64,000 nt of DNA, taken from contig UWYS01000002.1 in the NCBI GenBank assembly GCA_900291925.1, positions 496,001 through 560,000 of the forward strand, read 5' to 3'. Of this stretch, positions 1-10,951 are shown piece by piece. Under the pieces are notes generated by a model, which did not search any database, was not told the DNA's origin, and saw only the letters and a list, made by a program, of their open reading frames with translations. The position numbers were made by a program, and so were the translations under genes. Position 1 is the first letter of the stretch; every line of letters begins with the position of its first letter. Source of the DNA: Thecaphora thlaspeos. Taxonomy: Eukaryota; Basidiomycota; Ustilaginomycetes; Urocystidales; Glomosporiaceae.

Positions 1-17
1 GAACCATACTTATCATC

Positions 18-426
18 ATGGTGAGTCAAGCTCCACATACCCAATATCTGCATCTATCGCAACTCGCTCCGCGCATCGCTCGCTCCTGCTCCTCGTCCCT
101 GTCACTGACCGCTGGCATCCCTCTCTGTCCCCCCCTCTCTCTGCCTTCTCTCACCCCGGCATGTCCGTCAGGGCTCCTGCATGTCGAGCATGTCCGGCGG
201 GGACAAGAAGATGAAGCGCACCGACACCAACCGCAGCGGCAAGGGCAACAACGAGCTGCACCGCACCACCTCCTCCTACCAAGGCTCCGTCGCAGAGGGC
301 ATGCGCTACTCGGACCGCGGCGGCGCAGAGCGCGACCGCCTCACCGCCTCGCAGCTCCACAAGTCCAAGACGCTCGAAGAGAGGATCAAGCAGGCCGAGA
401 GGGAGAACCGTGCCCGCGGCAACTAG
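18..426 (+). CDS. Small predicted N-myristoylated protein, 85 aa, start codon split from the rest by an intron
   Basis: The proposed first coding exon is only the ATG at 18-20. It is followed by a consensus donor (GTGAGT at 21) and an intron to 171 ending in CCGTCAG. The second exon, 172-426, is in phase and gives a protein starting MGSCMSS and ending at TAG 424-426. Gly2 with small residues at 3 and 6 fits the N-myristoyltransferase consensus, and Cys4 is a likely palmitoylation site, so membrane anchoring is inferred. The rest is hydrophilic, with a basic KKMKR patch near residue 15 and a charged, probably helical C-terminus (KTLEERIKQAERENRARGN). No family was recognised. Without splicing, translation from the internal ATG at 181 gives an 81-aa form lacking the signal. 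The promoter lies outside the window. Confidence 0.6.
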
Positions 427-894
427 GGCGTCTGATTCACCCCCCCGTCCCCCCTCTTCCTGCCCCCCCCTCCGCCCCTCTTCGGCCTTGTGTATCTTCG
501 AACTCTGGCTTGCTCTCTGAGCTGGTCAGTTGAGAGTGAGGAGCAGCCAGCCACGCGCTCTCTAGGAGAGTCCGCCAATCCCCAAATCCCTACTCGAGAA
601 CCATACGGCCACGGCTTCAATGCGACTCCCGGATACACCCACCCAACTTGCCCCCCTCTGTTCGACAATCATTCACCATACGAACCTTCCGTGATCAGCC
701 TGGCATATCCCCATCTCCGCTCTGCCTTTTCCTCTTCTTTGCCGCCTTTTCTCTCTTCCGTCTCGCTTTCTTGTGTGATACATGTTGAATATCAGATTTG
801 ACGTTGCTATGCTCTCCTCTCCGCCGCCGCGACGAAGACGAGCGCGGCGGTCGATGCTACTACTCTGCACTCTATAGGACGCACACGGCGACCT
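427..894. other. Intergenic, 3' flanks of the small protein gene and the MDR pseudogene
   Basis: About 470 bases between two converging genes. Pyrimidine-rich stretches follow the stop codon at 426. I see no coding pattern, RNA gene or repeat here. Confidence 0.6.
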
Positions 895-2184
895 CTACTG
901 GACGCGCACGACGACTTTGCCGAAGGATTTCCCGCTCGCGAGGGTCTCGAACGCCTTCTTGGCCTCGTCAAAGGCAAAGAACTGATCGACGACGGGACGG
1001 AGCACGTTGGATATTGCTAGGCCAGCATCGACACTGCGCTGCGCGTTGGCGTGGACGGCGAGGAACTGCTGGAAGAGTTCGTAGCTGCCGCACATGACAC
1101 CCTGTATGTGAGCCTGGGTGTAGAGGACGGCCTTTGCCATATCGGGGAGGGGGGATGAGGTGGCGACGAGGCTGGTCTTGTAGTCGTCCATGTAGCCTAC
1201 GACCCACAAGCTGCCAAAAGGCCGCGTGGCGAGGATGGCCTTGACCAGCGTGTCCCTACCACCGATCTCGATGATATGGTCCACACCTCGACCGTTCGTC
1301 ACTTGCTTGACCTGCTCGTGCCAGTGTGGAGTGGCACGGTAGTTGATCAGATCGCCCCTTGCGACGCCGAGAGCTTGGCAGCGCTGGAGCTTTTCGTCAG
1401 ACGACGAAATGACGATCGGTCGCGCTCCAGCCGAGAGCGTGAGTTGGAGAGCGGCGAGAGAGACTCCGCCCGTTCCTTCGATGAGAACCGACTGACCAGG
1501 TTGGAGGGTGGAGGTGAAGCCAAATAGGCAATGGCACGCCGTCAGAGCGGCGACGGGGAGCGTGGAAGCTTCCTCGTAGCTCAGATGAGCCGGGATGGGA
1601 AGCAGGTTACCCTGTGCAGAGGAGGTGCGTCGTTTCGTCATCAATCCTCTGGCTCCCTTGTCTTGTCGCTTCAGAGGCGTCGAGGCCAAACTCACCTGTT
1701 CGAGCACGACGACTTTCGCAAACACTCCATCCTTACCACCTCCGAGGGCGATAGCCTGCATCCTATTTCCAATCTCTCCATGCGTCCACTCGGCCAGAGG
1801 TGCGTCACGACTCGATCGCCAACTTTGAACTCTTCCACCTTGTCCCCCGTCGCTAGCACCTCTCCTGCTCCATCGGAGAGCGGGACCAGGCCGGAAGGAA
1901 AAGCGACGGGAACCGGGTAGGTACCGTTTACGATCTAGAGATCGCGCGCGTTGAGCGAGACGGTGTGGATACGCACCAACTGCAATTTGAGTGAAAAGGG
2001 GGGAGGGAAGGGGAAGGTGTCAGTCGGAAAAAGGAGGCAAAGGGAGACGACAGAAAATGGCAGGACGTACCACTTGCGTCTCGGTCAGTGTGGGCACATC
2101 GACCTCTTCGACGATCAGACCGCTCAGGTCCTTGGTAAACGACCTGAGGCGGTAGCTCTGTGTCTTTTGCGACAGGGCTGTCAT
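895..2184 (-). pseudogene. Disrupted zinc-type (MDR) alcohol dehydrogenase / quinone oxidoreductase-like gene
   Basis: Three exons can be traced on the minus strand: 2184-2071 (38 codons from ATG, start MTALSQKTQSYRLRS), 1979-1696 and 1611-895. The introns 2070-1980 (GTACGT...GCAG) and 1695-1612 (GTGAGT...ACAG) look normal. The product would be an NAD(P)-dependent MDR oxidoreductase: a GroES-like N-terminus, then a Rossmann part with GTGGVSLAALQ, a GRGVDHIIEIGG segment and the terminal GKSFGKVVVRV. Two lesions break it. An in-frame TAG lies at 1937-1935 (codon 53, within the conserved SLNARDL-x-IVNGTYP stretch, where CAG or ATG is expected). A one-base loss lies near 1795-1802, between GDRVV and LAEWTHGEI. 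Exon 2 is 284 nt, one short of a multiple of three. The last 239 codons are intact, so decay is recent or the lesions are sequencing errors. Confidence 0.75.
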
Positions 2185-2751
2185 CTTGATTGCATTTTCT
2201 GTATGGTGGACGGTGGTGGTGGTGATGGCGGTGGTGGCGGTTGGTAGGGAACGTCGAGAAATGAATGATTCGGGTGACCGGCTTAATGTAGGATGACTTT
2301 TCGACGATCAGAACAAGAAAGAGTTGCGGCGCGGCGCGGCGCAGCGCCGTGTTAAGAGCGCCTGCTGCACCACGACATGACAGGCGAAAAGCAGGAAGGT
2401 TCGGATCTCGGACGTCTGGGCGCGACGCGCTGGCCTTTTCCAATGCTCGAGAGGTGAGAGGGTGCGGCCGCCGCACGCTCACCCTTTCCACCTCCCTCGT
2501 TCCCATCTTCCACCTGCCACCACCCTTCTGCCCTCCTCCGCTGCCCCAACTCCTCCGACGCTTCGTCCTACTCGACCCCCAGCTCACTACGTTCTGCCTC
2601 TACTCACTGCACGAGCGGCGTCAGAGCACTGCCCCGACCTATCTTTGGCGCGACCGACTCGAGCCCCCTCCGCCCAGCGTCAGACCCACTCCACCCTCGT
2701 CGCCCCGCGCAGTGCGCCGCAGCACCTTGAATACGACCGGCACACGAGGAG
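2185..2751. other. Divergent intergenic region between the MDR pseudogene and the RSC7-like gene
   Basis: Probable shared promoter and 5' UTR region. It holds a GGT/GGC-rich stretch around 2210-2240, a GCGGC/GCGCC-rich patch near 2327-2347 and CT-rich sequence towards 2752. Open frames here have the composition of UTR rather than of coding sequence. Confidence 0.5.
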
Positions 2752-4610
2752 ATGGCGTCCCCTCGAGCCATCACACTGCGCGTTCGTAGACTACGGCATA
2801 CGCAGGTCAGCCAGATCGCCGGCGATCGAGGCGCTCAGGATGCCGCAAACGCAGCTGCCACGGAAGAGTTGCCGCCCACATCTGAAAGCAGCCTTACCAG
2901 CATAGAGGCACCCTCCGCCGATCATTCCAAAACCCCCGCCCGCCCTTCACGCAGGCGTAGGGCCAAATCTAAGCCGGCGGCGGCAGCGAGCGACGACGAG
3001 GTCAACGTGGCGAGCGGCGTAGGCGGAGCAGGCAATGTTGCAGAGCCACCCGAAGCTGGACACGGCGATGGAGATCGAGACGGAGACGCGCCTGGCGACA
3101 ACGACGCCGACAAGGACGACGCCGGAGAAGCCGAGGACAACGAGAGCGGCGCCGCAGACGACGACGAAGAAGACGACAACGAAGGGACCGGCGTCGATGC
3201 CGAGGGCTACAAGACGATCACGGTCAAAGGCAAGGTCTACCGCCTCGACGGCGACGAGGTGGTGCTCGACAGCGATCCGGAGGGCGATAAAAAGGTCGAC
3301 GCAAAGGGTCGCCTGCAGGGCGATCGCAATTACAAGACGTACAACTTCACCTCTGATCAGCGTGGCGACCCGGAGCGGGTCTACATGCTCTCAATCGATG
3401 CGGCTCGAGCGGCGGGCTACCGCGACTCGCTCTACTTCTTTCGCAAGAACCCGATGATCATCAAGATCACGCTCAACCAGAGCGAGAAGGACAAGCTGAT
3501 CGAGGACGGCCGGCTGAGCGGACAGCTCAAGACGCGCAACGTCACCATGGTGGCGGTGCGCAACGTCTACAAGCTGCACGGCGCGCGCTTCCTCAGCGGC
3601 GGCAAGGCTGTGATCGACGACTACTACGAGGCGGCCGCGCGCGCCTCGGGCGCCAAGGAAGGCAAGACGGTCGGAGGGATGACGCTCAAGGAGCAGGAGA
3701 AGAAGAAGGAGGCCGACCGCGACCGCGATCGCTCGCGCCGTCGGCCGGACGCCTTTTCGCACACCACGTACGACTCGCAGGGCGAGGTGGTGGTGACGGT
3801 GTTTGGCGACGCCGGCCAGACGCCGTTTGTGCGCGCGGGCACCTGGGCGACGCGCCGGGCGATACTGCAGCGCGCCGACGTGACCGAGGAGAACTGGATG
3901 CTTGAGATGGCGCGGAGCGTGCGCGGGATGAACACGGAGCTGGCCGAGACGCGGCGGGAGCGTCTGGCGGCGTTCCGACGGTTCGACGAGGCGAGCCTCG
4001 ATGCCGGCGAGGCGGCATCGGTGGAGCCGCTGGCGGGTGAGGCCGAGCCGGAGGAGGACGAAGAGGCCGAGCACGACCGTCCGCCGTGGGAGAGGGAGGG
4101 CTCGGCCGAGGCCGAAGAGAGCGCGCGCAAGCGCAAGACGGCGGCGGCGCAGCGCCAGAGCGCCAAAAGGCAACGGGGCCCGCCGATCGGCATCTTTGAG
4201 CCCAGCACGCACATGCCGCACTTTAGCCTCAACACCCAGCCGGCGTGGGCGCGGCTCGAAAAGGTGAGCCATGGAGCAGCGGCAGCGTGAAAAGGACATG
4301 GCTGGCGAGGACGAGCGTGCTGCTGCGTCGTCGCAAGCAGAAGGAGAGCGAGCAACGTATACTAAACCACTTCCTCTGTCTTGCGTCTGGACCGCTCCAG
4401 GTATCGCCGCGACCTCGTTTCGTCAACGATGTGGCGCGAGACGGCGGGAGCACGCGGCCCATCCTGGGCGGCGACCGGTTGGGGTCGGCAGCCTGGGGTC
4501 TGGCGAGCTTCTCGACCGAGATGGTAGCACCGCCGCCTCTGCCGCCGTACCAGCGCATTGCCGGCGGTCTCACTGAAAGCGAGGGCGGCGCCCCGTCGGG
4601 ATGGTCGTAG
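2752..4610 (+). CDS. RSC7: Chromatin-remodelling complex subunit of the Rsc7/Swp82 family
   Basis: Two exons, 2752-4263 and 4401-4610, with an intron at 4264-4400 (GTGAGC...CCAG); product 573 aa. The central part carries the family core: a KTITVKGKVYRLDGDEVVL strand pattern, DPEGDKKVDAKGRL, then ERVYMLSIDAARAAGYRDS and YFFRKNP. Next come a TRNVTMVAVRNVYKLHGARF segment and GGKAVIDDYYE. The N-terminal 150 residues are acidic (Asp/Glu runs) with a basic SRRRRAKSK patch, and the C-terminal third is charged and low-complexity. In yeast, Rsc7/Npl6 (RSC) and Swp82 (SWI/SNF) help assemble ATP-dependent nucleosome remodellers, so a nuclear role is expected. The sequence does not say which complex this protein belongs to. 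Confidence 0.8.
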
Positions 4611-5652
4611 CGCACCCACCGGTCTCGCTACTCGGCGAGCTCTGCTACCAGTGGCGGCGGCTGCGGCGGCTGCGCTGGACCCGCTCTCGCCGCTTCCTTC
4701 GCCTTCCTCCCTCCGTCTGTCCTTCTCCAAGCATCTGTATTACTACCACTACCCATTTGCAAGCTTCTGCTACTGTACCCTGCCCTATCGCACTCGTGAT
4801 TGTGCCTGAGCATGGAAAAAAGCGCCGATTGGGCGCTGCTTTTGGCGCTGGCGGATGTGGACCGACGTCGGCGCGTGCGCGCGCGACTGTTGGGGGAAAA
4901 TGCGAAACCAACACGGCCCGCCCGGTGCGCCCTCCAGAAGGAGGGAGGGAGGCCAGCTGAGTTGTTGCTCTCCCAACCTGTTCGCCGGCCATGCCATCTA
5001 ACTTAACAAGCCGCGTCCTCTCTCTTCCTCTCCTAGCCCTCTTGCGGACCTGACGCAGCCGTGACGCAATGGACGGCAGAAGAGGGATGGTCAGTTGACT
5101 CAGCTTGGCTGGCTCCCATCGAGAAGGACACCATCAGCATGTACTGCAGGAGGGGGGCCGAGCCAGCGAGCAAGCATGCAGGGTACGCGCGCTCCAAAGG
5201 CGGGGGCGGCGCTGCACGGACGCCTTGCCGGCCCCTCAAGAGGGCAAGGGCCGCCCTCTATCCCTCAGAGGCCAGCTTGGCCTTCCTCGCCACCCTCTCC
5301 CCCCTTCTCTCTCGCTCGCTCCTCCCTCTACCATCAGCCTAGCCCCCTCCTTTCCTACGCAGTCTCGATACCAGCATCTACAGTAGTTATACCCTTACCC
5401 AAGCACACTCTCAGAGCATCCCTCAACGCACCATCGCGGGGACCACGCTCCAAAGCCTTCATCTCAGCGACTCCACCTCAGCCACCCGACCTTATCCCCG
5501 ACCGGCCGCAGTCGCTCGACGCCATCACTAACAACTGGCCTTGCTCTCCAAGTAGCGGAGCAGCACTGGCAACGTTGGCACCGTCTTCCCCGGAGGTCGC
5601 CTCGGCGCTATAGCGCCGCCCTCACGCTCATACACGCCCCAACTCTACAGCG
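4611..5652. other. Intergenic region and probable long 5' leader of the CH-like gene
   Basis: About 1 kb between two plus-strand genes. The part after 5200 is CT- and C-rich and resembles a promoter and 5' UTR. One copy of the recurrent TACAGTA motif lies at 5379-5385. The open frames here (for example 5095-5613) are rich in Pro, Ser and Arg, and I do not consider them genes. Confidence 0.5.
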
Positions 5653-8639
5653 ATGGACAAGGAGAACATTGCCCTCGCACCCGGCTCGGCGGCGACGGCA
5701 GCCGGTAGTCCTACACGAGCAGCAGCGACGAAATCAGGCGTCCTGCCCTCCCCTCGCGCCCAGGCGTTGCTCATTTCTGGCGGCTTCAAGTTCCCTTCGG
5801 CCACAAAGCCCGACGAGGCCGACCGGGACCAGGACAGCGATGCCACCGCTCCAGGCACCTATTCCAGGCGGGCCGCCCTCATCTATCCCTCCTCGGCCCT
5901 GGCGGAAAAGTCAAACCAAAAGCCCTTCTCGCGCAGCGCCGCGAAGAGGGACTCGGTCATGGCGCTCGGAAGTATCGGCTACCTCCAGCACCTCTACGCC
6001 AAACAGGGCATGTGAGTACGACCTGGCAGCACCCTCGATCCTACCCGCCTGGCTTCTTCGTGCTTGGCACTGCGCTTCACACTGACAAGGGAGCTTCATA
6101 TCACTCTCCCGCCCCTTTCCCATCTCAGAGCGAGCAAGACCCGACCTTTGACAAAGGGCGCCTTGACGCTCGCCATCGGCCGGGCAGGAGAGTCGATGCT
6201 CTCCTCCACCTCAGAGTCCCCCTTACAGAGCCCGACCCTGTCGAAAGCGAAGCTAGACCGCACAGGCAGCGGCGGGCAGGCCCTGCCTGAGGACCAGCTT
6301 GTCTTGATCACAAGCCCCGAAAACGAGACCATGGAGCTGCCTCCCAGTCCCAAAGCGCCGACCAGCACCCGCCTCCCCTACCCTGAAGTACCTAAGCCCG
6401 TAGAGGCCGACCCAGAGGCCTTGTGGCCCGTCCTGCTCGTGGACCTGGATACCACGTGAGTGTAGACCTGCGTAAGAGCGCTGACTCAATTGTGCGAGAC
6501 GACTTGAAAGCTGACCTCCTATCGTACTTTCGCAACGCCACTCATGCACGACAGGTGCCAGCTCTGGGGTCTCTTCAACTTGGTGAAGCTTGACAAGTCG
6601 AGCACGGGCGGCCGCAGGCTGTCAATCGACCCGTCTTCAAGGCGGCCCTCGTCACGCTCTTCGATGCACAGTGCAGATGGACAGGAAGAGGCTTCGGACG
6701 CCGGACCGATCGACCTGCTCGAGCTGATGAATACGACGACAAAGACGATCCGCTCGGTGCGCAACTACCTGCTGGCTTTGCCGCCAGCTTCGCTGAGCGG
6801 CAAACGCTTGCTCAAGGAGGCGCCCGGCTCGAAGCCAAAGGACCAGTTCAAGCGGCAGAGCAGCTTCGGTAGCCTCTCGAGACGCAGCAGCCTCTCACCG
6901 CTGCCGCTCGAGAAGACGTACGGCAGCCTGTCAAGGCGCGTGTCGTCGCCGCAGGGAGCGAGCCCGTCCCCTTCGACGCGGACCATGCCAAGCGCCTGGC
7001 ATGCAACCGGAGCGATCTCGACGCCCCTAGCCTCGCCTTTCGACGCCGATGACTCGGGCGAGGATCCTCTAACGCTGGTGCGGAGGTCAGCGCTGGAGGT
7101 GCTGAGTTCCCTGCGCGAGCTCGAAGAGAAACATCGGCTGCCGCCGGACCATCCGGACTACGAAAAGGCGCGAGCCGAGGCGAGCGAGGTGGATGGCGGC
7201 GGGTCGATCTTAGGCGTCACCCTAGAGCCGCAAGGCTCGAAGAAGCAGTCGGCGACAAGTACACGAGGCCTTACCTCGCTGGCCAACCCCAGCACGATGG
7301 ACCTTGGCTTGGGCGAAGCGCCTGATAGGGGCGGGAGCTCTGGAGACGGCTACCTCTACCGCACTGATCTCAAGCTTGCCAACCTTGACAAGGAACGGGA
7401 GAGCGTCAGCAACTACCTCGCCACCGTCGACCGGGTTCTTTCCGTCGTGCAGAAGCCGAAGCAGTCAAAGCGGCCCAGCAAGCAGCGGACAGTACCGGCA
7501 GCTAAAACGTCCATTTCCGCTGCAGCCGCGGGCCCCGACATCACCGTTGAGGAGGTGGAAGTCAGTGGGAGCACTGACGCAGCGGAGGAAGCTGACTCGC
7601 CGGATGCCACGCCTGCCTGGGCGCGGAAGGGCGACTTTGCTGGAGGCGAAGTCGGTAAGCATCACTGCCGCTTAAGCCGCTCGGATCTGCCGGAGCGTTC
7701 CGCCTGCTAACATCTCATCTTTCTCTCCATCGTGACGACGCTGATGGCTTCTCAGCGCGTATCCGAGCCTTCCTGCTCGCACACCTGCCTGCCGAAGCCG
7801 GCTTCGAGCTGCTCCAAGTGTCAACCAAGGTGACGGAGGCCGACAACCTCCTCGACATCAGCAAAGGCCAGCTGCTCTCGGCCCTCGTTGACGGCACGAT
7901 GCTCTGCCACGCCTATAACGCTGCGCTGCGCCAATCGTGTCGGCCGTGGGGCTTCATCCAGCCAAAGGAGATCCACGACCTCAAGGCGGTGGAGGCCGAG
8001 GCACTCGACAAGCATCGAATGCTAGCGAAAGAGGCCGAGGCCGGGACGCAGCCGTTTCAGGTGAAGGACAAGGACGACCGGAAACGGAGGGAGGCGTCGT
8101 CTGGTGACGTGAGGAGCGATGCGGGGGACACCACAGCGCCGGATACGACGGCCGCCGCTGTCAAGTTACGACCTGGCTGGACCTTTCGACGAGCCGAGAA
8201 CCTGCGCGTCTGGGCGGCAGCGCTGCGGCTACGCTACCACATCCAGACGACATCGATGAGCAGCCTCGAGCCACTGTCCAAGCCGCTGCTACCCGGTTTC
8301 ACGCCACCTGCCAAGCTCGGTCTGCATCCGCGTAGGGTGTATTCGGAAACTTCGGCAGCTGCCGGGGCGTCTTTGTCCTCGCTCTCTTTGACCTCGACGT
8401 CGACGACAGAATCGACAAAGGCGACGACGACCACGTCCAACAGCGGCGCTAGCGGCCGTGGTGGCGTATCGAAGCACGTCGCAGGGACGAGCGGCGGCGG
8501 CGGCGAAAAGGAAGCGATCGAGTTTGATCCGAGAAAAGTGGCGAGGAAGGAGGAGGGATGGGAGGAGATGCTGTACGACCTCGTCCTACATTGGGTCAGG
8601 GCGGTGGCGAGCGAGGAGAGGGGCGAGGATGCTCGTTAA
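5653..8639 (+). CDS. Conserved-looking protein with a calponin-homology-like segment, 889 aa, function unknown
   Basis: Four exons: 5653-6011, 6129-6455, 6555-7654 and 7756-8639. Introns are 117, 99 and 101 nt with GTGAGT, GTGAGT and GTAAGC donors, and all phases join exactly. The middle contains CQLWGLFNLVKLDKSS, LMNTTTKTIRSVRNYLLALP and a LANLDKERESVSNYLATVDR helix. The C-terminal third has LVDGTMLCHAYN and, after an acidic/basic insert, WTFRRAENLRVWAAALRLRY. These two blocks resemble the helices of a calponin-homology fold (L-x-DG-x-x-LC-x-x-x-N and F-x-x-x-ENL), suggesting a cytoskeletal or cortical role. That is inference only. Ser-rich stretches (SLSRRSSLSPL) could be phosphorylation sites. 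I cannot name an orthologue. Confidence 0.75.
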
Positions 8640-9090
8640 GCTGGCTTGTCGTTGTCAGGACGAGATGTGAACACGACGAGGGAATGGATATTGGTTTTTA
8701 TTTTATTTTATTTTATTTTTTTCCTTTTACACTCTCACATCGCAGACCGACTGACGATGTGCTTGGCCTCCTCAGATTAAGACTTCTTTCAGACAAGCAG
8801 GCGCGACTGCGCAAGGCGGTATTTGGGAATTTCGTTAAAGGGAAGATGGTGGAATCAGAGTATGAAGGAAGATGCAGGGGAAGAGATGTAGTAGACAGCA
8901 CGATGGAGGCAAGGGTAAAGATGGGTATGAAAGGCGGAGGGTGGAAAAAACGGTACGTGAGGATGTGTTAACCTAGCCTAGTGAGATGAGGGTGAGCATC
9001 TATCTAAAACAAGTGTACAGGGGTAGGAGGAAGGGTGGTATCGAATACAAGGAAGGGAGAGTAGCAGGAAGAAGGGGATGCCATTATTCT
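8640..9090. other. Convergent intergenic region with a (TTTTA)n tract
   Basis: 3' flanks of the CH-like gene and the Zn2Cys6 gene. A short pentamer tract of TTTTA/TTTTAT units lies at about 8696-8722, soon after the stop at 8639, and could sit in the 3' UTR. Nothing else is visible. Confidence 0.6.
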
Positions 9091-10138
9091 TTACAGAGGG
9101 TAGAAGGTGGATGGGTAAGGCGTTACACCGTCGGTTGAGGAGGAGAAGGTTTGCGAGTGCGAGTGTGAGTGTGAGTGCGACGGGTACATGGCAGCGTTGG
9201 CGGTGAGGTCGGAAGAGAGGTTGTTGAATGTCTGTGAAAGGTCCGTGATGGGCGAGAGGAGCGGAGCTTGTTGTTGTAGCGCGTCCCACGGTCTTCCCCC
9301 CACCGTTGCCGATGACGATGAGGTGGATGCAGGTGCGACCGAGGGAGCGAGGACGGCGTCGTGTGAGACGGTCGATGAGGAGGGTGACCATGTCTCGAGC
9401 GTCGAAGCGGCGACGGCAAGTTGCTGAGGGACGGGCAGAGGGGCAAGGTAGGACTCGTGCAGCGAGGAAGTGATAGAGACCGAGGCGGGCAGGCTGTAGG
9501 ACGTCGCATCGTACACCTCCACCGAGGGAAGGGGCGAAGTGACCTTCTGCGCGTACTGCGCGGCCACCGCAGCGATCGGATCGAGACCGCCGAGCGAACT
9601 CGCCACCTGTTCGTGCCCGGACCCGTCGAGGGTAACGGCATCGTTCCACAGCTGCGTCGTCGTCTCGCGCCAGTTTGACACGTAGCTATCGTTGTGACTG
9701 GCGTATGCAAGAGCCTGCGCCGTCCTCTGCCTGTGCCCGACCGCATCCGAGGAGCCCTGAAGCCTTTCGGCGCGCTCCTTGGCGACACGATGGACAAGGC
9801 CGACGGTGGCCATCTCTGCGACTGAGGGACGTCGAAGCTGGTGGTAGTCGAATGTGTGTGGGACCGAGCTGCGACGTCGAAGGGAGAGCAGCGGCGCTTC
9901 CGCAGCGAAGCTGTCCTGCGTGGGGAAAGGGATGCTCGCCCAGTCAAAGGACCCGTGCGGCGCAGGCAGGTCGATGGGCCGGACGTGTGCAGACGTCGGC
10001 ACCGCCGTAGGCGGCTCGATGGAATACAGCGTCGTAATGACAAACTCGGCATTCGTCGCGCTGGCAGGACTGCGGGGAAGCTGCGCTTGGTCTGAGGCTC
10101 GCTGGAATTGCTGTGCCTGTAGCTGCTGCGACTGATGT

Positions 10139-10174
<36 letters not shown>

Positions 10175-10951
10175 GGCGGGGCGTCTTCAAGTCTGCTGGT
10201 GCTGGGTTGAGGGAAGGCGCCAAAGAAGTAGTGGTGGGGCGCATACGCTTCCGCGGCGGAAACCTCGACCGACGAGATGTTGCCCGGCTTTCGGTCAGAG
10301 ACTTCCGGTGTCTGCGGCTGAGAGACCGACGACAGGTGGTAGGGCAGCGGCTGCTCGACGGCGGCGTTGTTGCTGCTGCCGCCGATGCTGATGCTGCTGT
10401 TGTATACACCGACGTTGACCGTATTGCTGCGCGGTCGGAGGCTGAGAAGCGTCCCCGCTCCCTGGTGCGTCGGGACGTAGTCGGTGTAACTCGACGATAC
10501 GGACGTCGAGGACGCATCGAGATAATGTCTCACCGACCCGCTGGACATCGCCCAGCTTCCCGGCATGAGCACGGATAGCGGCGAGTTGCCGGCGTAGACG
10601 GAGGGATGGGCTAGACGCGCAGCCTTCTTGTCCTTGTTCCTCCGCTTGCGCTCTCGCGACATGAGGTTCTCGACCTCGGTTACCGGCTCGTAGTCGCAGT
10701 GCCTCTGGAGACGCTTGCACGCCGCGCACGATGGCTGTACACCGTCACACTTGATCTTGCTGTGGCGGCGATGGTGATGTGTTAGCGATGGGGGAGAAGA
10801 CATTTGAGGTCAGCATCGATGACCCTAACAGCGTGCGCGAGAGAGAGGGGGGGGAGAAGCGCGCGCGTGTCGACGGAGAGACGTACCGGTGGCGACAGTG
10901 GACGCAGGCCATGTTGATTCTGGCGCGAGACTTGGTCGCCGAGAGAGCCAT
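9091..10951 (-). CDS. Zn(II)2Cys6 fungal transcription factor, 577 aa
   Basis: Two exons on the minus strand, 10951-10887 and 10759-9091, with a 127-nt intron (GTACGT...CACAG) that splits the zinc cluster. Splicing restores ACVHCRHRKIKCDGVQPSC, AACKRLQRHC, giving the C-x2-C-x6-C-x5/6-C-x2-C-x6-C binuclear cluster at about residues 16-44. A basic linker (RERKRRNKDKKAA) follows. The start is the ATG at 10951, since a stop lies upstream in frame. The remaining about 500 residues are low-complexity: a polyglutamine run (codons around 10138-10173), Ser/Thr-rich stretches and a His-Ser repeat near the C-terminus. I see no fungal-specific middle homology domain. The factor is expected to bind CGG-containing sites in the nucleus; its targets are unknown. 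Confidence 0.9.

Noticed and set aside
1928..2587. 219-codon minus-strand ORF at the MDR promoter
   Set aside because: Runs through the MDR first intron and promoter in a different frame; no motif.
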